Below are positions 29,560-38,315 of a stretch of 64,000 nt of DNA, in pieces. The notes beneath the pieces were generated by a model. The model was not told the origin of the DNA, did no database searches, and saw only the letters and a program-made list of their open reading frames with translations. How positions within the stretch are numbered: position 1 is the stretch's first letter; each line of letters starts with the position of its first letter. Origin of the DNA: Clostridia bacterium (lineage in GTDB: Bacteria > Bacillota > Clostridia > Oscillospirales > Acutalibacteraceae); assembly GCA_017379935.1 (NCBI GenBank), contig JAFNVC010000020.1, forward strand, positions 1-64,000, read 5' to 3'. A program made the position numbers and the translations under genes.

Positions 29560-30189
29560 TTACGCTTTCTTGGCATTAGCGATAACAACGATGCCGCCCT
29601 TAGGACCGGGAATTGCGCCCTTAACAGCGATGAGGTTGTTCTCAACATCAACCTTAGCAATAGTTAAATTCTGAACTGTTGTACGGTCTACACCGTAGTG
29701 ACCTGCCATCTTCTTTCCTTTGAAGATTCTAGCGGGGTCGATAACACCGAGTGAACCGGTGTGTCTTGCAACGGGACCTGTACCGTGAGACTCTCTGAGT
29801 CTTGCGAAGTTCCAGCGCTTGATTGCGCCTGCTGTACCGTGACCCTTGCTTGTGCCGATAACGTCAACCTTCTCGCCTGCTTCGAAGATATCAGCCTTGA
29901 GGATATCGCCTACGTTAACGTCTGCAATGTTCTCGAGACGGAACTCCTTGAGGACCTTCTTGGGAGCAACGCCGCTCTTGTCGAAGTGACCCTTCATGGG
30001 CTTGTTGACTCTTGCTACCTTCTGATCGCCGAAACCAACCTGAACAGCCTCGTAGCCGTCATTCTCGATTGTCTTCTTCTGAACGATCACGTTCGGACCT
30101 GCTTCAACGACTGTTACGGGTACTACATTACCTTTTTCGTCGAAGATCTGTGTCATACCGATTTTCTTTCCGATAAGACCCTTTTTCAT
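29560..30189 (-). CDS. rplC: 50S ribosomal protein L3
   Basis: 209 residues. [20 protein letters not shown] and the loop reaching the peptidyl-transferase centre, [13 protein letters not shown]...[22 protein letters not shown] hairpin lies in the 66-nt gap after rpsJ. Confidence 0.98.
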   Translation of the reverse strand: MKKGLIGKKIGMTQIFDEKGNVVPVTVVEAGPNVIVQKKTIENDGYEAVQVGFGDQKVARVNKPMKGHFDKSGVAPKKVLKEFRLENIADVNVGDILKADIFEAGEKVDVIGTSKGHGTAGAIKRWNFARLRESHGTGPVARHTGSLGVIDPARIFKGKKMAGHYGVDRTTVQNLTIAKVDVENNLIAVKGAIPGPKGGIVVIANAKKA

Positions 30190-30255
30190 TATGTTTTCCT
30201 CCTTAATAGGTTATTGGTTGGCACCTGCGCCAACTTGACCTGTGGCGCTTTAAGA

Positions 30256-30567
30256 TTAAAGCTTGATTTCAATCTCTACGCCTGCAGGAAGCTCAAGACC
30301 TCTCAAAGCATCAACTGTTTTAGCTGACGGTCTGATGATGTCGATAAGCCTTTTGTGTGTGCGCTGTTCGAACTGCTCTCTGGAGTCCTTGTACTTGTGA
30401 ACAGCACGAAGAATTGTAACAACTTCCTTCTCTGTCGGAAGAGGAACAGGACCTGAAACCTGAGCGCCTGTGCGCTTTGCAGTCTCTACGATCTTTTCCG
30501 CTGCCTTGTCAACAAGGTTGTGGTCATAACCCTTCAATCTGATTCTGATTTTTCCCTTTACTGCCAT
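30256..30567 (-). CDS. rpsJ: 30S ribosomal protein S10
   Basis: 103 residues, first gene of the supercluster. [40 protein letters not shown], and the conserved loop [13 protein letters not shown]. Besides its ribosomal role S10 (NusE) joins NusB in antitermination complexes. Ribosome binding site GGAGG 8 nt before ATG. Confidence 0.98.
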   Translation of the reverse strand: MAVKGKIRIRLKGYDHNLVDKAAEKIVETAKRTGAQVSGPVPLPTEKEVVTILRAVHKYKDSREQFEQRTHKRLIDIIRPSAKTVDALRGLELPAGVEIEIKL

Positions 30568-30871
30568 GATTCTGCCTCCTTATAAATTTGGCGGGCAACG
30601 TTCAAAACCTATTTGTTGCAACGCGACCGGGTGTTTCAACCTGCCGCATTTAAAAACCGGAAATGGGTTAGTTTCCGGGAAAGTGCATTTAAAGGTTTTA
30701 AACGCACATACATACACAGATCCGCAAAAGGGAAGCGGACCCGGTCTGTAGGTTATTCGATCGCCCGGTTTTAAATCGGACATACTCCGCGAGAATTCCC
30801 GACCTCGATGGGCCGCCACCTCTCACATCAACGCATATCTACGCACTTTGCTACATAATAATATAGCATGC
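30568..30871 (-). promoter_or_regulatory. Long leader of the S10 operon
   Basis: About 300 nt between the predicted start of transcription and rpsJ, containing several GC-rich inverted repeats, for example GTCCGC/GCGGAT around 30720-30740 and ACCGGG pairs around 30740-30770. A 79-codon frame lies inside (30580-30819) but has no family signature. Long S10 leaders are sites of L4 control in gammaproteobacteria; the mechanism here is unknown. Upstream of it, 30907-31020 shows nothing I can assign. Confidence 0.5.
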
Positions 30872-30877
30872 TCGAGT

Positions 30878-30906
30878 ATGATAACATATTGTCAATCAAA
30901 TTGCAA
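30878..30906 (-). promoter_or_regulatory. Probable S10 operon promoter
   Basis: -35 TTGCAA (30906-30901), 17-nt spacer, -10 TATCAT (30883-30878). A TTGACA lies inside the spacer, and TATATT/TATTAT boxes lie 20-25 nt further on, so the exact start or a second promoter is uncertain. Confidence 0.5.
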
Positions 30907-31024
30907 GTGTTTTTTGAAAATTTTTTAAAATTTTTTCTGACTGCTTCTGAACGTGGAATACAGTAAGCCGGTACCGCCCTCGCGCGCGTATATATATTAC
31001 AAATGTATACGGATTTTCACCCTT

Positions 31025-31056
31025 TTTGCATACATATGCAACACTTTGTATGCAAA
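31025..31056. promoter_or_regulatory. Operator-like inverted repeat upstream of the amido-synthetase promoter
   Basis: TTTGCATAC (31025-31033) and GTATGCAAA (31048-31056) form a perfect 9-bp inverted repeat. An inner TTGCAT/ATGCAA pair (31026-31031 / 31036-31041) is also present. The repeat ends 6 nt before the -35 box, a position that suits an activator; the binding protein is unknown. Confidence 0.5.
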
Positions 31057-31062
31057 TGGTAT

Positions 31063-31091
31063 TTGACTTTTATATTGAATTATTTTATAAT
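31063..31091 (+). promoter_or_regulatory. Promoter of the amido-synthetase/hydrolase pair
   Basis: -35 TTGACT (31063-31068), 17-nt spacer, consensus -10 TATAAT (31086-31091), about 40 nt before the ribosome binding site AAGGAG. Confidence 0.8.
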
Positions 31092-31138
31092 ATATGGGAA
31101 TATGAGACGTAGTGTCTAAAAATTAAGGAGTGAATTAA

Positions 31139-32875
31139 ATGCATTTTTCAGATTTCGGTGTTTTTCTCGGCGATTTCACTTTGAAAGAAATCGACTTCCA
31201 CACCAAGAATCCGATGAGAGCACAGCGCAGAACCCTTAAAAAAATCCTCAGCAAGAGCAAAAACTGTGATTACGGTAAAAAATACAACTTCAAGGATATC
31301 CATTCTATTGAAGATTTCCGTGCTAAGGTTCCCCTCTCAACATACGCTGACTACGAAAATTACGTTGACCGTATGATCCAGAACAAGGAAAAGAACCTTA
31401 TGTATACAGGTATGAACGTCCGTTACTGTTCATCCTCGGGAAGCGTCGGCAAGCCGAAAATTCTTCCCAAGTCAATTATTGACCTCTGGCATATGCAGTG
31501 CATCGGCTTCTCAGCTTCCGTTGCAACGGCATACCACTACCTTAAGGACGTCAAGGGAGTAAGAATGCCCGCACAGAAGGGTCCCCTTGTTCTTATCCTT
31601 ACAGGCCATAAGCTTGAGGACGGCAAGCAGTGTAACGGTGCGGGACAGGTTCCCCTCCTCTACCTCAAGCCCCTTCTCAACACATTCTCAACATCACCCG
31701 TTTCTCTTCTTATCCCCGAGCACGAGGAGCTTCTCGATACATCATATCTCCAGCTCAGATTTGCTCTTGAGGAAAGAAACGTTTCATACCTCGAGTCAAT
31801 CGTTGTAACTCTTCTTACAACAATGTTCGACTACCTTGAGGAAAACTGGGAGATGCTTTGCGATGATATCGAAAAGGGTATCATCAACCCGAACATCAGA
31901 ATCACTCCCGAGCTTCGCAAGGAGTATGAGAAGAAGTTCAAGCCCAACCCGAAGCGTGCTGCAGAGCTGCGCAAGGAATTCGAAAAGGGCTTTGATACCC
32001 CCATCGCACCGCGTATCTGGCCGAAGCTCACATGGGCACATGGTATGGTCGGCTCAAACCTTAAGGTTTACGTTGAAAAACTCCGTAAGTCAATCGGTGA
32101 CCTTCCCCTTCACAATATGGGTTATGCTGCCGCCGAAGGCTTCTTTGCTATGCCGACAGAGCTTGATGTTCACGACGGTGTTCTTCTTCCGCACTGTATC
32201 TTCTTCGAGTTCATCCCCATTGACGATGATGTTGAAGAGGATCCCAACGTAGAGCCGAAGACTCTCCTCATCGACGAGCTTGAGGTAGGCAAGAAGTACG
32301 AAATCGTTGTTACAAACTATTCAGGTCTTTACAGATACCGCATCGAGGACGTTGTTCAGGTTACAAAGATGTACAACAACACTCCGAGAATCGAGCTTCT
32401 TTACAGAAAGAACCTTGATATGAACGTTGCAAACGAAAAGACAACAACTCAGATGTGCGACTTCGTAGCAAAGAACGCTGCAAAGAGAATGGATAACGAG
32501 TTCACAGGCTTCAGCTACTATCCCGACTTCTCAACAAAGCCGCCGCGTTACTGTATGCTCGTTGAGCCGAAGAATCCGATGACAGAGGATGACAGACAGA
32601 GGATGATCGACATCATCGACGAGGAGTTCTCTGAGGTTAACGAAAAATTTGCTAAGTACAGACGTTGGGGTATGCTCAACAGACCCGAGGTTCTTGTGCT
32701 CAAGCCCAAGACATATTGGGATTACAGAGAGTCTCTCCGTGCAAGAGGCGTTGTTCTCAATCAGATCAAGCCCGTAACTGTTATCAACAGCGAGGAGAGA
32801 AAGAACTTCTTCTTCTCACATGTTGAGACCGAGGAGTCCTCAACTCTTGACGAGTGGAAGGCATCACAGAAATAA
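31139..32875 (+). CDS. GH3-auxin-type acyl-acid amido synthetase family protein
   Basis: ANL-superfamily adenylating enzyme of the plant GH3 (auxin-responsive) family, which activates a carboxylic acid as acyl-AMP and usually conjugates it to an amine. It is 578 residues long. Visible family motifs are the ATP loop SSSGSVGKPKILPKS (98-112), YAAAEGFF (329-336), and GLYRYRIEDVV (396-406). No signal peptide, so it is cytosolic. It is followed after 17 nt by a secreted LCAT-like hydrolase. In bacteria GH3-like genes are scattered; substrates are mostly unknown, and no function is claimed beyond acyl adenylation. Confidence 0.88.
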   Translation: MHFSDFGVFLGDFTLKEIDFHTKNPMRAQRRTLKKILSKSKNCDYGKKYNFKDIHSIEDFRAKVPLSTYADYENYVDRMIQNKEKNLMYTGMNVRYCSSSGSVGKPKILPKSIIDLWHMQCIGFSASVATAYHYLKDVKGVRMPAQKGPLVLILTGHKLEDGKQCNGAGQVPLLYLKPLLNTFSTSPVSLLIPEHEELLDTSYLQLRFALEERNVSYLESIVVTLLTTMFDYLEENWEMLCDDIEKGIINPNIRITPELRKEYEKKFKPNPKRAAELRKEFEKGFDTPIAPRIWPKLTWAHGMVGSNLKVYVEKLRKSIGDLPLHNMGYAAAEGFFAMPTELDVHDGVLLPHCIFFEFIPIDDDVEEDPNVEPKTLLIDELEVGKKYEIVVTNYSGLYRYRIEDVVQVTKMYNNTPRIELLYRKNLDMNVANEKTTTQMCDFVAKNAAKRMDNEFTGFSYYPDFSTKPPRYCMLVEPKNPMTEDDRQRMIDIIDEEFSEVNEKFAKYRRWGMLNRPEVLVLKPKTYWDYRESLRARGVVLNQIKPVTVINSEERKNFFFSHVETEESSTLDEWKASQK

Positions 32876-32892
32876 AAACAGGAGTGTTATCT

Positions 32893-34485
32893 TTGAAACG
32901 CATTTCTAAAAGAATTTTATCTGTTGTTCTCAGTATTATTCTTATTTTAGGTTCATTCTCCTTCGTTGTGCACACCGGTGCATCCGACGAGGGAGTCGGA
33001 ACTGAAATTCCGCTTATTTACGTTGTGGGCACGGGCGGTCATCTTATCGCCGATAATCCTGACGGTACAACAAGAAAGATTTTCCCCATCAGTCTCCCTG
33101 AGAATTTCATTATGGATACTGTTAAGGAGAATATCGACGTTTTCGCGAAGGCTGTAATTACTCAGCAGTGGGATGAATTCTGCGACACCGTTTACGGCAT
33201 TATGTCTCCGCTTTATGCCGACCTTATGCTTGACGAAAACGGAAATCCCCTCGACAACAGCAGAGCTGATATTTCCAGCATCGACAGAATCAACCCGACC
33301 AAAATAAACGGCAGATACGGTACTGAACAGTTCAAATTTGCTTATGACTGGCGTGTTGATCCGTATGTTACTGCGGAAAAGCTTCACGAATATATCGAGG
33401 CTGTTCTCGCAGCCACAGGCGAAACTGAGGTTGCGCTTCTCGGCAGATGCCTCGGTGATTGTATCGCAGCCGCTTATATGGAAAAATATGACGGCGAATA
33501 TGTTGCTGATTATATTTCCTATGCAAGTGCTGTCAACGGTGCCGAGTTCGCTTCGAAGGCATTCAGCGGCGAGATTTATATTGACGCTGACGGCGTTGAG
33601 CGCTATGTCTATGACCTTGAGCTTTCAACGGACACTAACTTGAACGAGCTTATTCAGGCCTTTGTAACAGTTCTTAACGATACCTACGGTCTGGATTTCC
33701 TTGCCTGGTCAATCAACAATGTTTATCCCGACATTTATCTCAATATCGTTCCCCGCCTGCTTCGCGATACCTACGGCAACTTCCCCGCATATTGGGCTAT
33801 GGTTTCTGACGAGGATTACGAAAAGGCAAAGGAAACCGTGTTCTACGGCGCAGATACTGATAAATATGCAGGCTTTATCAAGGTTATCGATAATTATCAC
33901 TACAACGTTCAGTGCAAGCTTCCCGAGCTCTGGAAGGGCTTTGAGGCAAAGGGCATCCATATGACGAATGTAACCAAATACGGTTACCAGACATTACCCG
34001 TTGTAAAAAACGCAGACTCTCTCGGTGAGGATTACTGCACAGTGGAGAATGCCTCCCTCGGAGCAACAGCAGCTACGCTTAATACCGTTCTTTCGGACGA
34101 ATATATCGCTGATGCTGTCGCAAACGGTACGGACAGATACCTTTCCCCCGACAAGCAGATTGATGCTTCAACCTGCGTATTGCCCAACACAACCTGGTTC
34201 GTGAAGAATCTTGACCATAAGACCTTCCCCGAGTCACTTAATATTCTTTTCAATAAGATTATCAATGTTGAGAATTACAATGTCTTTATGGATGAGGATT
34301 ATCCGCAGTATCTCGTTTATAACGACGAGGACGGCTCCGTTACACCGATGGTACCTGACAATATGAATACGACGGATCGCTACAATACGGATTTCTTCGC
34401 TTCCTTGAAGAAGATAATTGAGTTCCTCTTTAATCTTATCAAGGATGCGGTAATGAGCAAAATCAATCCTGCTCCCGTCGAATAA
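32893..34485 (+). CDS. Secreted LCAT-like alpha/beta hydrolase with Cys at the nucleophile elbow
   Basis: 530 residues. An N-terminal signal peptide (KRISKR then a hydrophobic stretch to about residue 27) indicates export. LIYVVGTGG (41-49) matches the oxyanion region and FAYDWRVDP resembles the PYDWR motif of lecithin:cholesterol acyltransferase-like lipases. The elbow reads LLGRCLGD, with Cys186 where GxSxG has Ser. The start is a TTG at 32893 with AGGAG 9 nt upstream; no ATG fits. It is probably co-transcribed with the amido synthetase. It could be a Cys-dependent acyltransferase or hydrolase, or inactive. Confidence 0.72.
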   Translation: MKRISKRILSVVLSIILILGSFSFVVHTGASDEGVGTEIPLIYVVGTGGHLIADNPDGTTRKIFPISLPENFIMDTVKENIDVFAKAVITQQWDEFCDTVYGIMSPLYADLMLDENGNPLDNSRADISSIDRINPTKINGRYGTEQFKFAYDWRVDPYVTAEKLHEYIEAVLAATGETEVALLGRCLGDCIAAAYMEKYDGEYVADYISYASAVNGAEFASKAFSGEIYIDADGVERYVYDLELSTDTNLNELIQAFVTVLNDTYGLDFLAWSINNVYPDIYLNIVPRLLRDTYGNFPAYWAMVSDEDYEKAKETVFYGADTDKYAGFIKVIDNYHYNVQCKLPELWKGFEAKGIHMTNVTKYGYQTLPVVKNADSLGEDYCTVENASLGATAATLNTVLSDEYIADAVANGTDRYLSPDKQIDASTCVLPNTTWFVKNLDHKTFPESLNILFNKIINVENYNVFMDEDYPQYLVYNDEDGSVTPMVPDNMNTTDRYNTDFFASLKKIIEFLFNLIKDAVMSKINPAPVE

Positions 34486-34500
34486 ACAGAACAAAAATTA

Positions 34501-34528
34501 ATGAGCTGACACCGCAGTGTCAGCTCAT
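34501..34528. terminator. Bidirectional terminator between convergent genes
   Basis: 12-bp stem ATGAGCTGACAC/GTGTCAGCTCAT with a CGCA loop. The minus strand continues TAATTTTTG (acyl-CoA synthetase end); the plus strand continues TTCGCTTATTT. Confidence 0.8.
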
Positions 34529-34533
34529 TTCGC

Positions 34534-36126
34534 TTATTTATTGCTGTATGTACGCTTGATTTTCTTTGTTGTTGTTTTCGGAAATTCCTTGTCAGTAAAT
34601 TTAACCTTTGCGATACGCTTGAAAACAGGAAGCTTCTGATTGATTTCGCTGACCTTACTGTTGATGATCTTCTCAACTCCGTCAATCTCTGTGTCGGGAT
34701 AAATCTCAGCGACAATACGGTCATCCTGACCGTAAACGAGGACCTCTTTAATCTCGTCGGCATTATTCATAAGGATTGACTCAAGCTCCTCGGGAACAAC
34801 GTTCTTACCATTTGAGAGAATGATAAGATTCTTCTTTCTGCCTTCGATGTAGAGAAGTCCGTCTTCGTCAATACTGCCGAGGTCGCCTGTTCTGAACCAT
34901 TCGCCGTCAAATGCAGCCTGTGTTGCAGACTCGTTCTTGTAGTAGCCCATAAAGACTGTCGGGCCCTTGACCTGAACCTCACCGTCAACAACCCTTGCTT
35001 CAAGCTCGGGGTGAATTGCACCTACGCTCTTGGGAGCGAAGTGCTCGTTTCTTGTTGTTGAAACGATGGGTGAGCACTCTGTGATACCGTAGCCGTTGAT
35101 GACCGTAATACCGATATCTCTGAAGCCCTTGATGTACTTCTCATCAATTGCCGAGCCGCCCGTGATGAGCATCTCGAGGTTGCCGCCGAATGCGTCAAAC
35201 ACCTGCTTGAATGCCTTACGGCGGATATCAATACCAACCTTGAGGAGAGCGTTGCTGACCTTTATCATAGTCTTGAAGAGCTTCTCCTTACCGCCTGCGC
35301 GGACGTTGCTCCAGATTTTGTTGTAGATAACAATAAGAAGCATAGGAACAACCGAAATATGCTTCGGCTGAGAATACTTGATATCGTCAAATGCACGCTT
35401 GAGGCTGGTGTTGATGAACACGGGCCAGCCGCGGAGCATCTGGCAAAGCACGCAAGCCATAAAGCCGAATGTATGGTAAAGAGGAAGAAGCGAAACAGTT
35501 CCTTCGGGAACGTAGAGGTTCTTCGAGCTGATTACAGCATCCTTTGCAAGACCCTTGTGGTTAAGCATAACGCCCTTCGGGTCGGATGTTGTGCCCGATG
35601 TAAACACGATAGCACACATACGCTCAATGTCGATAACTGTATCTCTGAGGCTTGTGTCACCGTTAGCGATAAGCTCCTTACCCTTCGCGATAAGCTCTGC
35701 ATAGCTCTTGAAATTGATACTCTCAATTCCGCAGAACTCTGCGATATCGGAATATGTATCAGAATAAAGGAAGAGCTGTGTATCGCTCTGTGTAAGCTGG
35801 AACTTAACATCCTTTGCGACGTTTTCTTTATCAATCGGGACAATTACATTGCCGCCGTTGACAACTGCAAAGTAGGAAACAATCCACTCGTAGCTGTTTT
35901 CACCCATAAGGGCAATGTGTGCATCCTTATAGCCGAGGCTGAGAAGATATGTTCCGAGAGCCTCAACATCAGCCGCAAACTCCTTGAAAGACCTGACAAT
36001 TTCGGTATTCTTTTCTCTGTACCAGAAAGCCTTTTTATCACCAAATTCTTTCGCACAGAATTCAACAAGCTCCTTAAGGTCCTTCGGTTCAGCAACTTCA
36101 TAATACGGATATTTTTTATTCGCCAT
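34534..36126 (-). CDS. AMP-dependent acyl-CoA synthetase (long-chain fatty acid:CoA ligase-like)
   Basis: Activates a fatty acid to acyl-CoA through acyl-AMP, 530 residues. P-loop FTSGTTSDPKGV (175-186), NGYGITECSPIV, GEWFRTGDLG, and the hinge/linker GRKKNLIILSNGKNVVP. The C-terminal PKTTTKKIKR holds the catalytic lysine. The ATG at 36126 follows GGAGG. Single gene with terminators on both sides. It is the second acid-activating enzyme here, opposite the GH3-type synthetase; a link is only suggested by position. Confidence 0.9.
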   Translation of the reverse strand: MANKKYPYYEVAEPKDLKELVEFCAKEFGDKKAFWYREKNTEIVRSFKEFAADVEALGTYLLSLGYKDAHIALMGENSYEWIVSYFAVVNGGNVIVPIDKENVAKDVKFQLTQSDTQLFLYSDTYSDIAEFCGIESINFKSYAELIAKGKELIANGDTSLRDTVIDIERMCAIVFTSGTTSDPKGVMLNHKGLAKDAVISSKNLYVPEGTVSLLPLYHTFGFMACVLCQMLRGWPVFINTSLKRAFDDIKYSQPKHISVVPMLLIVIYNKIWSNVRAGGKEKLFKTMIKVSNALLKVGIDIRRKAFKQVFDAFGGNLEMLITGGSAIDEKYIKGFRDIGITVINGYGITECSPIVSTTRNEHFAPKSVGAIHPELEARVVDGEVQVKGPTVFMGYYKNESATQAAFDGEWFRTGDLGSIDEDGLLYIEGRKKNLIILSNGKNVVPEELESILMNNADEIKEVLVYGQDDRIVAEIYPDTEIDGVEKIINSKVSEINQKLPVFKRIAKVKFTDKEFPKTTTKKIKRTYSNK

Positions 36127-36250
36127 AAAAACCTCCAAAACAACACTTCTGAGCATAATGTCTCATTAAACAATCGAATTGATTTTATCACATCGTTGTT
36201 GATTTTTCAACTTTATTGTACAAAAAGAATATATATTTTATATAATCCAC

Positions 36251-36280
36251 AAAAAAGCAGCACCTGAGTGCTGCTTTTTT
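36251..36280. terminator. Bidirectional terminator after the aldolase gene
   Basis: 7-bp GC stem GCAGCAC/GTGCTGC flanked by A6 and T6, so it has a U-tract on both strands. Next to the minus-strand aldolase stop. Confidence 0.85.
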
Positions 36281-36283
36281 CAT

Positions 36284-37213
36284 TTATTTGGATATAAGTT
36301 CTCTGATATCGTCCTCTGCTGTCATCAGATCGTCGATAATCATACGCTGATACTTCGTGAACTTCTTATGGTCGCAGGAGCGTGACCACAGACTCATCGG
36401 TACACCGACCTTATTCATATGATACTTTGCGGTCTGCGGATAAGCGAGTGCCTCAAGAAAAGAAGCAAGGCAAAGGAAATTCTGTACTGACTGTGCCTTT
36501 TTCTCATCCTTATCGAAATTATCGCAGAGCCATGCGTAAAGGTCGGGGTGGAAGTTTGCCATAATGCCCGAGAAGCCTGCACCGCCGTTTTTAAGGGTGT
36601 AGAGAAGCGTCTGTGAGTTCGCATTATAAAGCTTGATTGTTGTGCCCTTGATCTGCTCAAGTCTTCTGTCAAGCTCGTCAGGGTCACAGCAGGTATCCTT
36701 GATGAAGGTAAATCTGCCCGTCGAGATACACCAATCAAGAATTTTCTCCGTGAGAAGTCGCTTGTAGGGATAGGGACATTCGTAGATACCGATTGCGATA
36801 TCCTCGGGAAGCCGTGCAAGAAGCTTTTCAGCATTGGCAATCCACACGTCATCACCGTCGTTCTGGAGGTCAAGGCGGTTACTTACCCATACGATAGCGT
36901 CAACTCCCGTCTCTGCGATGGCCGTAAGCTCGCGCACCTGAGCATCCATATCGTCGGAATTGTGTCCCGAAGCAACAACAGAAACATCCTTACCGCTCGC
37001 CTTTACTGTTTCAACAACAGTTTTTGCGATTTTAACCTTTTCCTCGAGTGAGAGATAAACCATCTCGCTCGACTGGCAGACTGCAAAAATACCCGTACAG
37101 CCCTGCTCGATATACCAGTTTGTAATATTCTTAACTGCCTCGTAATCAACGGTGTTGTCATCGTGATACGGTGTTATCATCGTCGGAAATGTACCGAAAT
37201 TAATATCCTTCAT
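36284..37213 (-). CDS. DHDPS/N-acetylneuraminate lyase superfamily aldolase, divergent
   Basis: Class I aldolase TIM barrel, 309 residues. The Schiff-base lysine is in FTFIKDTCC (Lys172) and the catalytic Tyr in GIYECPYPYKR (Tyr144). The alpha-keto-acid binding motif GTTGE of DapA and NanA is replaced by CQSSE (46-50), so it is unlikely to be the lysine-pathway DapA. The start is the ATG at 37213 with an AGGGG site; a longer frame overlaps the upstream gene. It lies 13 nt after a UDP-sugar epimerase, suggesting a sugar-acid or surface-glycan substrate. Confidence 0.8.
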   Translation of the reverse strand: MKDINFGTFPTMITPYHDDNTVDYEAVKNITNWYIEQGCTGIFAVCQSSEMVYLSLEEKVKIAKTVVETVKASGKDVSVVASGHNSDDMDAQVRELTAIAETGVDAIVWVSNRLDLQNDGDDVWIANAEKLLARLPEDIAIGIYECPYPYKRLLTEKILDWCISTGRFTFIKDTCCDPDELDRRLEQIKGTTIKLYNANSQTLLYTLKNGGAGFSGIMANFHPDLYAWLCDNFDKDEKKAQSVQNFLCLASFLEALAYPQTAKYHMNKVGVPMSLWSRSCDHKKFTKYQRMIIDDLMTAEDDIRELISK

Positions 37214-37226
37214 TTTTAATACCCCT

Positions 37227-38231
37227 TTAAATCTTGTAGTAGTCTTTATACCATTCAACAAAGCGCGCAAGTCCCTCTTCGATAGGTGTAGACGGCTTGA
37301 AGCCGAATTTTTCTATAAGAGGCGTGACATCCGCATAGGTCTGATAAACATCACCCGGCTGCATCGGGAGGAATTCCTTTTCAGCCTTTCTGCCGAGCGC
37401 ATTCTCAAGCGTCTCGATGAAATACATCAGCTTTTCGGGAGAGTTGTTGCCGATATTGTAAACTGTTGCCCTGTCGCCGTTTTCATCCGCTTCGGGCGGA
37501 TTGCAGAGCATATTTTCAATGCCCCTGACGATGTCGTCAACATAGGTGAAATCGCGGTACATATCGCCGTTATTGAAGATCCTGATTGTTTCGCCCTTCA
37601 TAATCTTATTCGTGAAGCCGAAATACGCCATATCAGGTCTGCCGAACGGACCGTAAACCGTGAAGAAGCGAAGTCCCGTCGAGGGAATTCCGTAGAGGTG
37701 GCTGTAGGTATAAGCCATAAGCTCGTTCGACTTCTTTGTCGCCGCGTAGAGTGAAATCGGCTTACTGACATCGTCATCAGTTGAGAACGGAGTTTTCTGC
37801 TGATTGCCGTAAACCGAGCTTGAAGAAGCATAGAGAAGATGCTCAACAGGATTGTGACGGCACGCTTCAAGAATATTAAAAAATCCGATAACATTCGATT
37901 CGATATAAGCCTGCGGATTGTCGATAGAATATCTGACGCCTGCCTGCGCCGCAAGGTTGACAACAATATCAAACTTATTCTCTTCGAAAAGAGTGTCAAT
38001 CGCCTGCTTGTCAGCAAGGTTGCCCTTTATAAAAGTGAAATTTTCAAATTTTCCGAGAATCTCAAGGCGCGCATACTTGAGGTTGACATCGTAATAGTCG
38101 TTGATGTTATCAAATCCGACAACCGTTACGCCCTGCTCAAGGAGCTTTTTGCTCAGGTGGAAGCCGATAAAGCCTGCCGCACCCGTGACGAGAATTTTTT
38201 TAGAAATATCAAGAGCCTTAAAAGAAGCCAT
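37227..38231 (-). CDS. NAD-dependent epimerase, UDP-glucuronate 4-epimerase-like
   Basis: Extended short-chain dehydrogenase/reductase, 334 residues. The Rossmann motif is GAAGFIGFHL (17-26), with SSSSVYG and the catalytic YAATKKSNE (YxxxK). TGLRFFTVYGPFGRPDMAYF and the AAQAGVRYSIDNPQAY segment are typical of the CapI/LpsL UDP-glucuronate 4-epimerase group. It would supply UDP-galacturonate for surface polysaccharide. The ATG at 38231 has GGGGG 7 nt before it. Other UDP-hexose 4-epimerase activities cannot be excluded. Confidence 0.88.
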   Translation of the reverse strand: MASFKALDISKKILVTGAAGFIGFHLSKKLLEQGVTVVGFDNINDYYDVNLKYARLEILGKFENFTFIKGNLADKQAIDTLFEENKFDIVVNLAAQAGVRYSIDNPQAYIESNVIGFFNILEACRHNPVEHLLYASSSSVYGNQQKTPFSTDDDVSKPISLYAATKKSNELMAYTYSHLYGIPSTGLRFFTVYGPFGRPDMAYFGFTNKIMKGETIRIFNNGDMYRDFTYVDDIVRGIENMLCNPPEADENGDRATVYNIGNNSPEKLMYFIETLENALGRKAEKEFLPMQPGDVYQTYADVTPLIEKFGFKPSTPIEEGLARFVEWYKDYYKI

Positions 38232-38283
38232 TATAATTCCCCCAATCCTGTTTATTATATTACACACAAAGCCGAAAATCAAG

Positions 38284-38311
38284 AAAACCTGCAGAAAATT
38301 CTGCAGGTTTT
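38284..38311 (-). terminator. Terminator after the cation exchanger
   Basis: 11-bp stem AAAACCTGCAG/CTGCAGGTTTT, 4 nt from the exchanger stop. The minus strand continues TTTTCTTGATTTTC. Confidence 0.75.
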
Positions 38312-38315
38312 GCTT

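Noticed and set aside
30580..30819. A 79-codon reading frame in the S10 leader
   Set aside because: No family signature, no good ribosome binding site, and it lies over inverted repeats; read as leader RNA.
35359..36267. A 302-codon plus-strand frame opposite the acyl-CoA synthetase
   Set aside because: Antisense shadow; Cys/Leu-rich without domain signatures, while the other strand has full ANL motifs.
36284..37213. dapA (lysine biosynthesis)
   Set aside because: The GTTGE motif is replaced by CQSSE and the neighbours are sugar-nucleotide rather than lysine genes.
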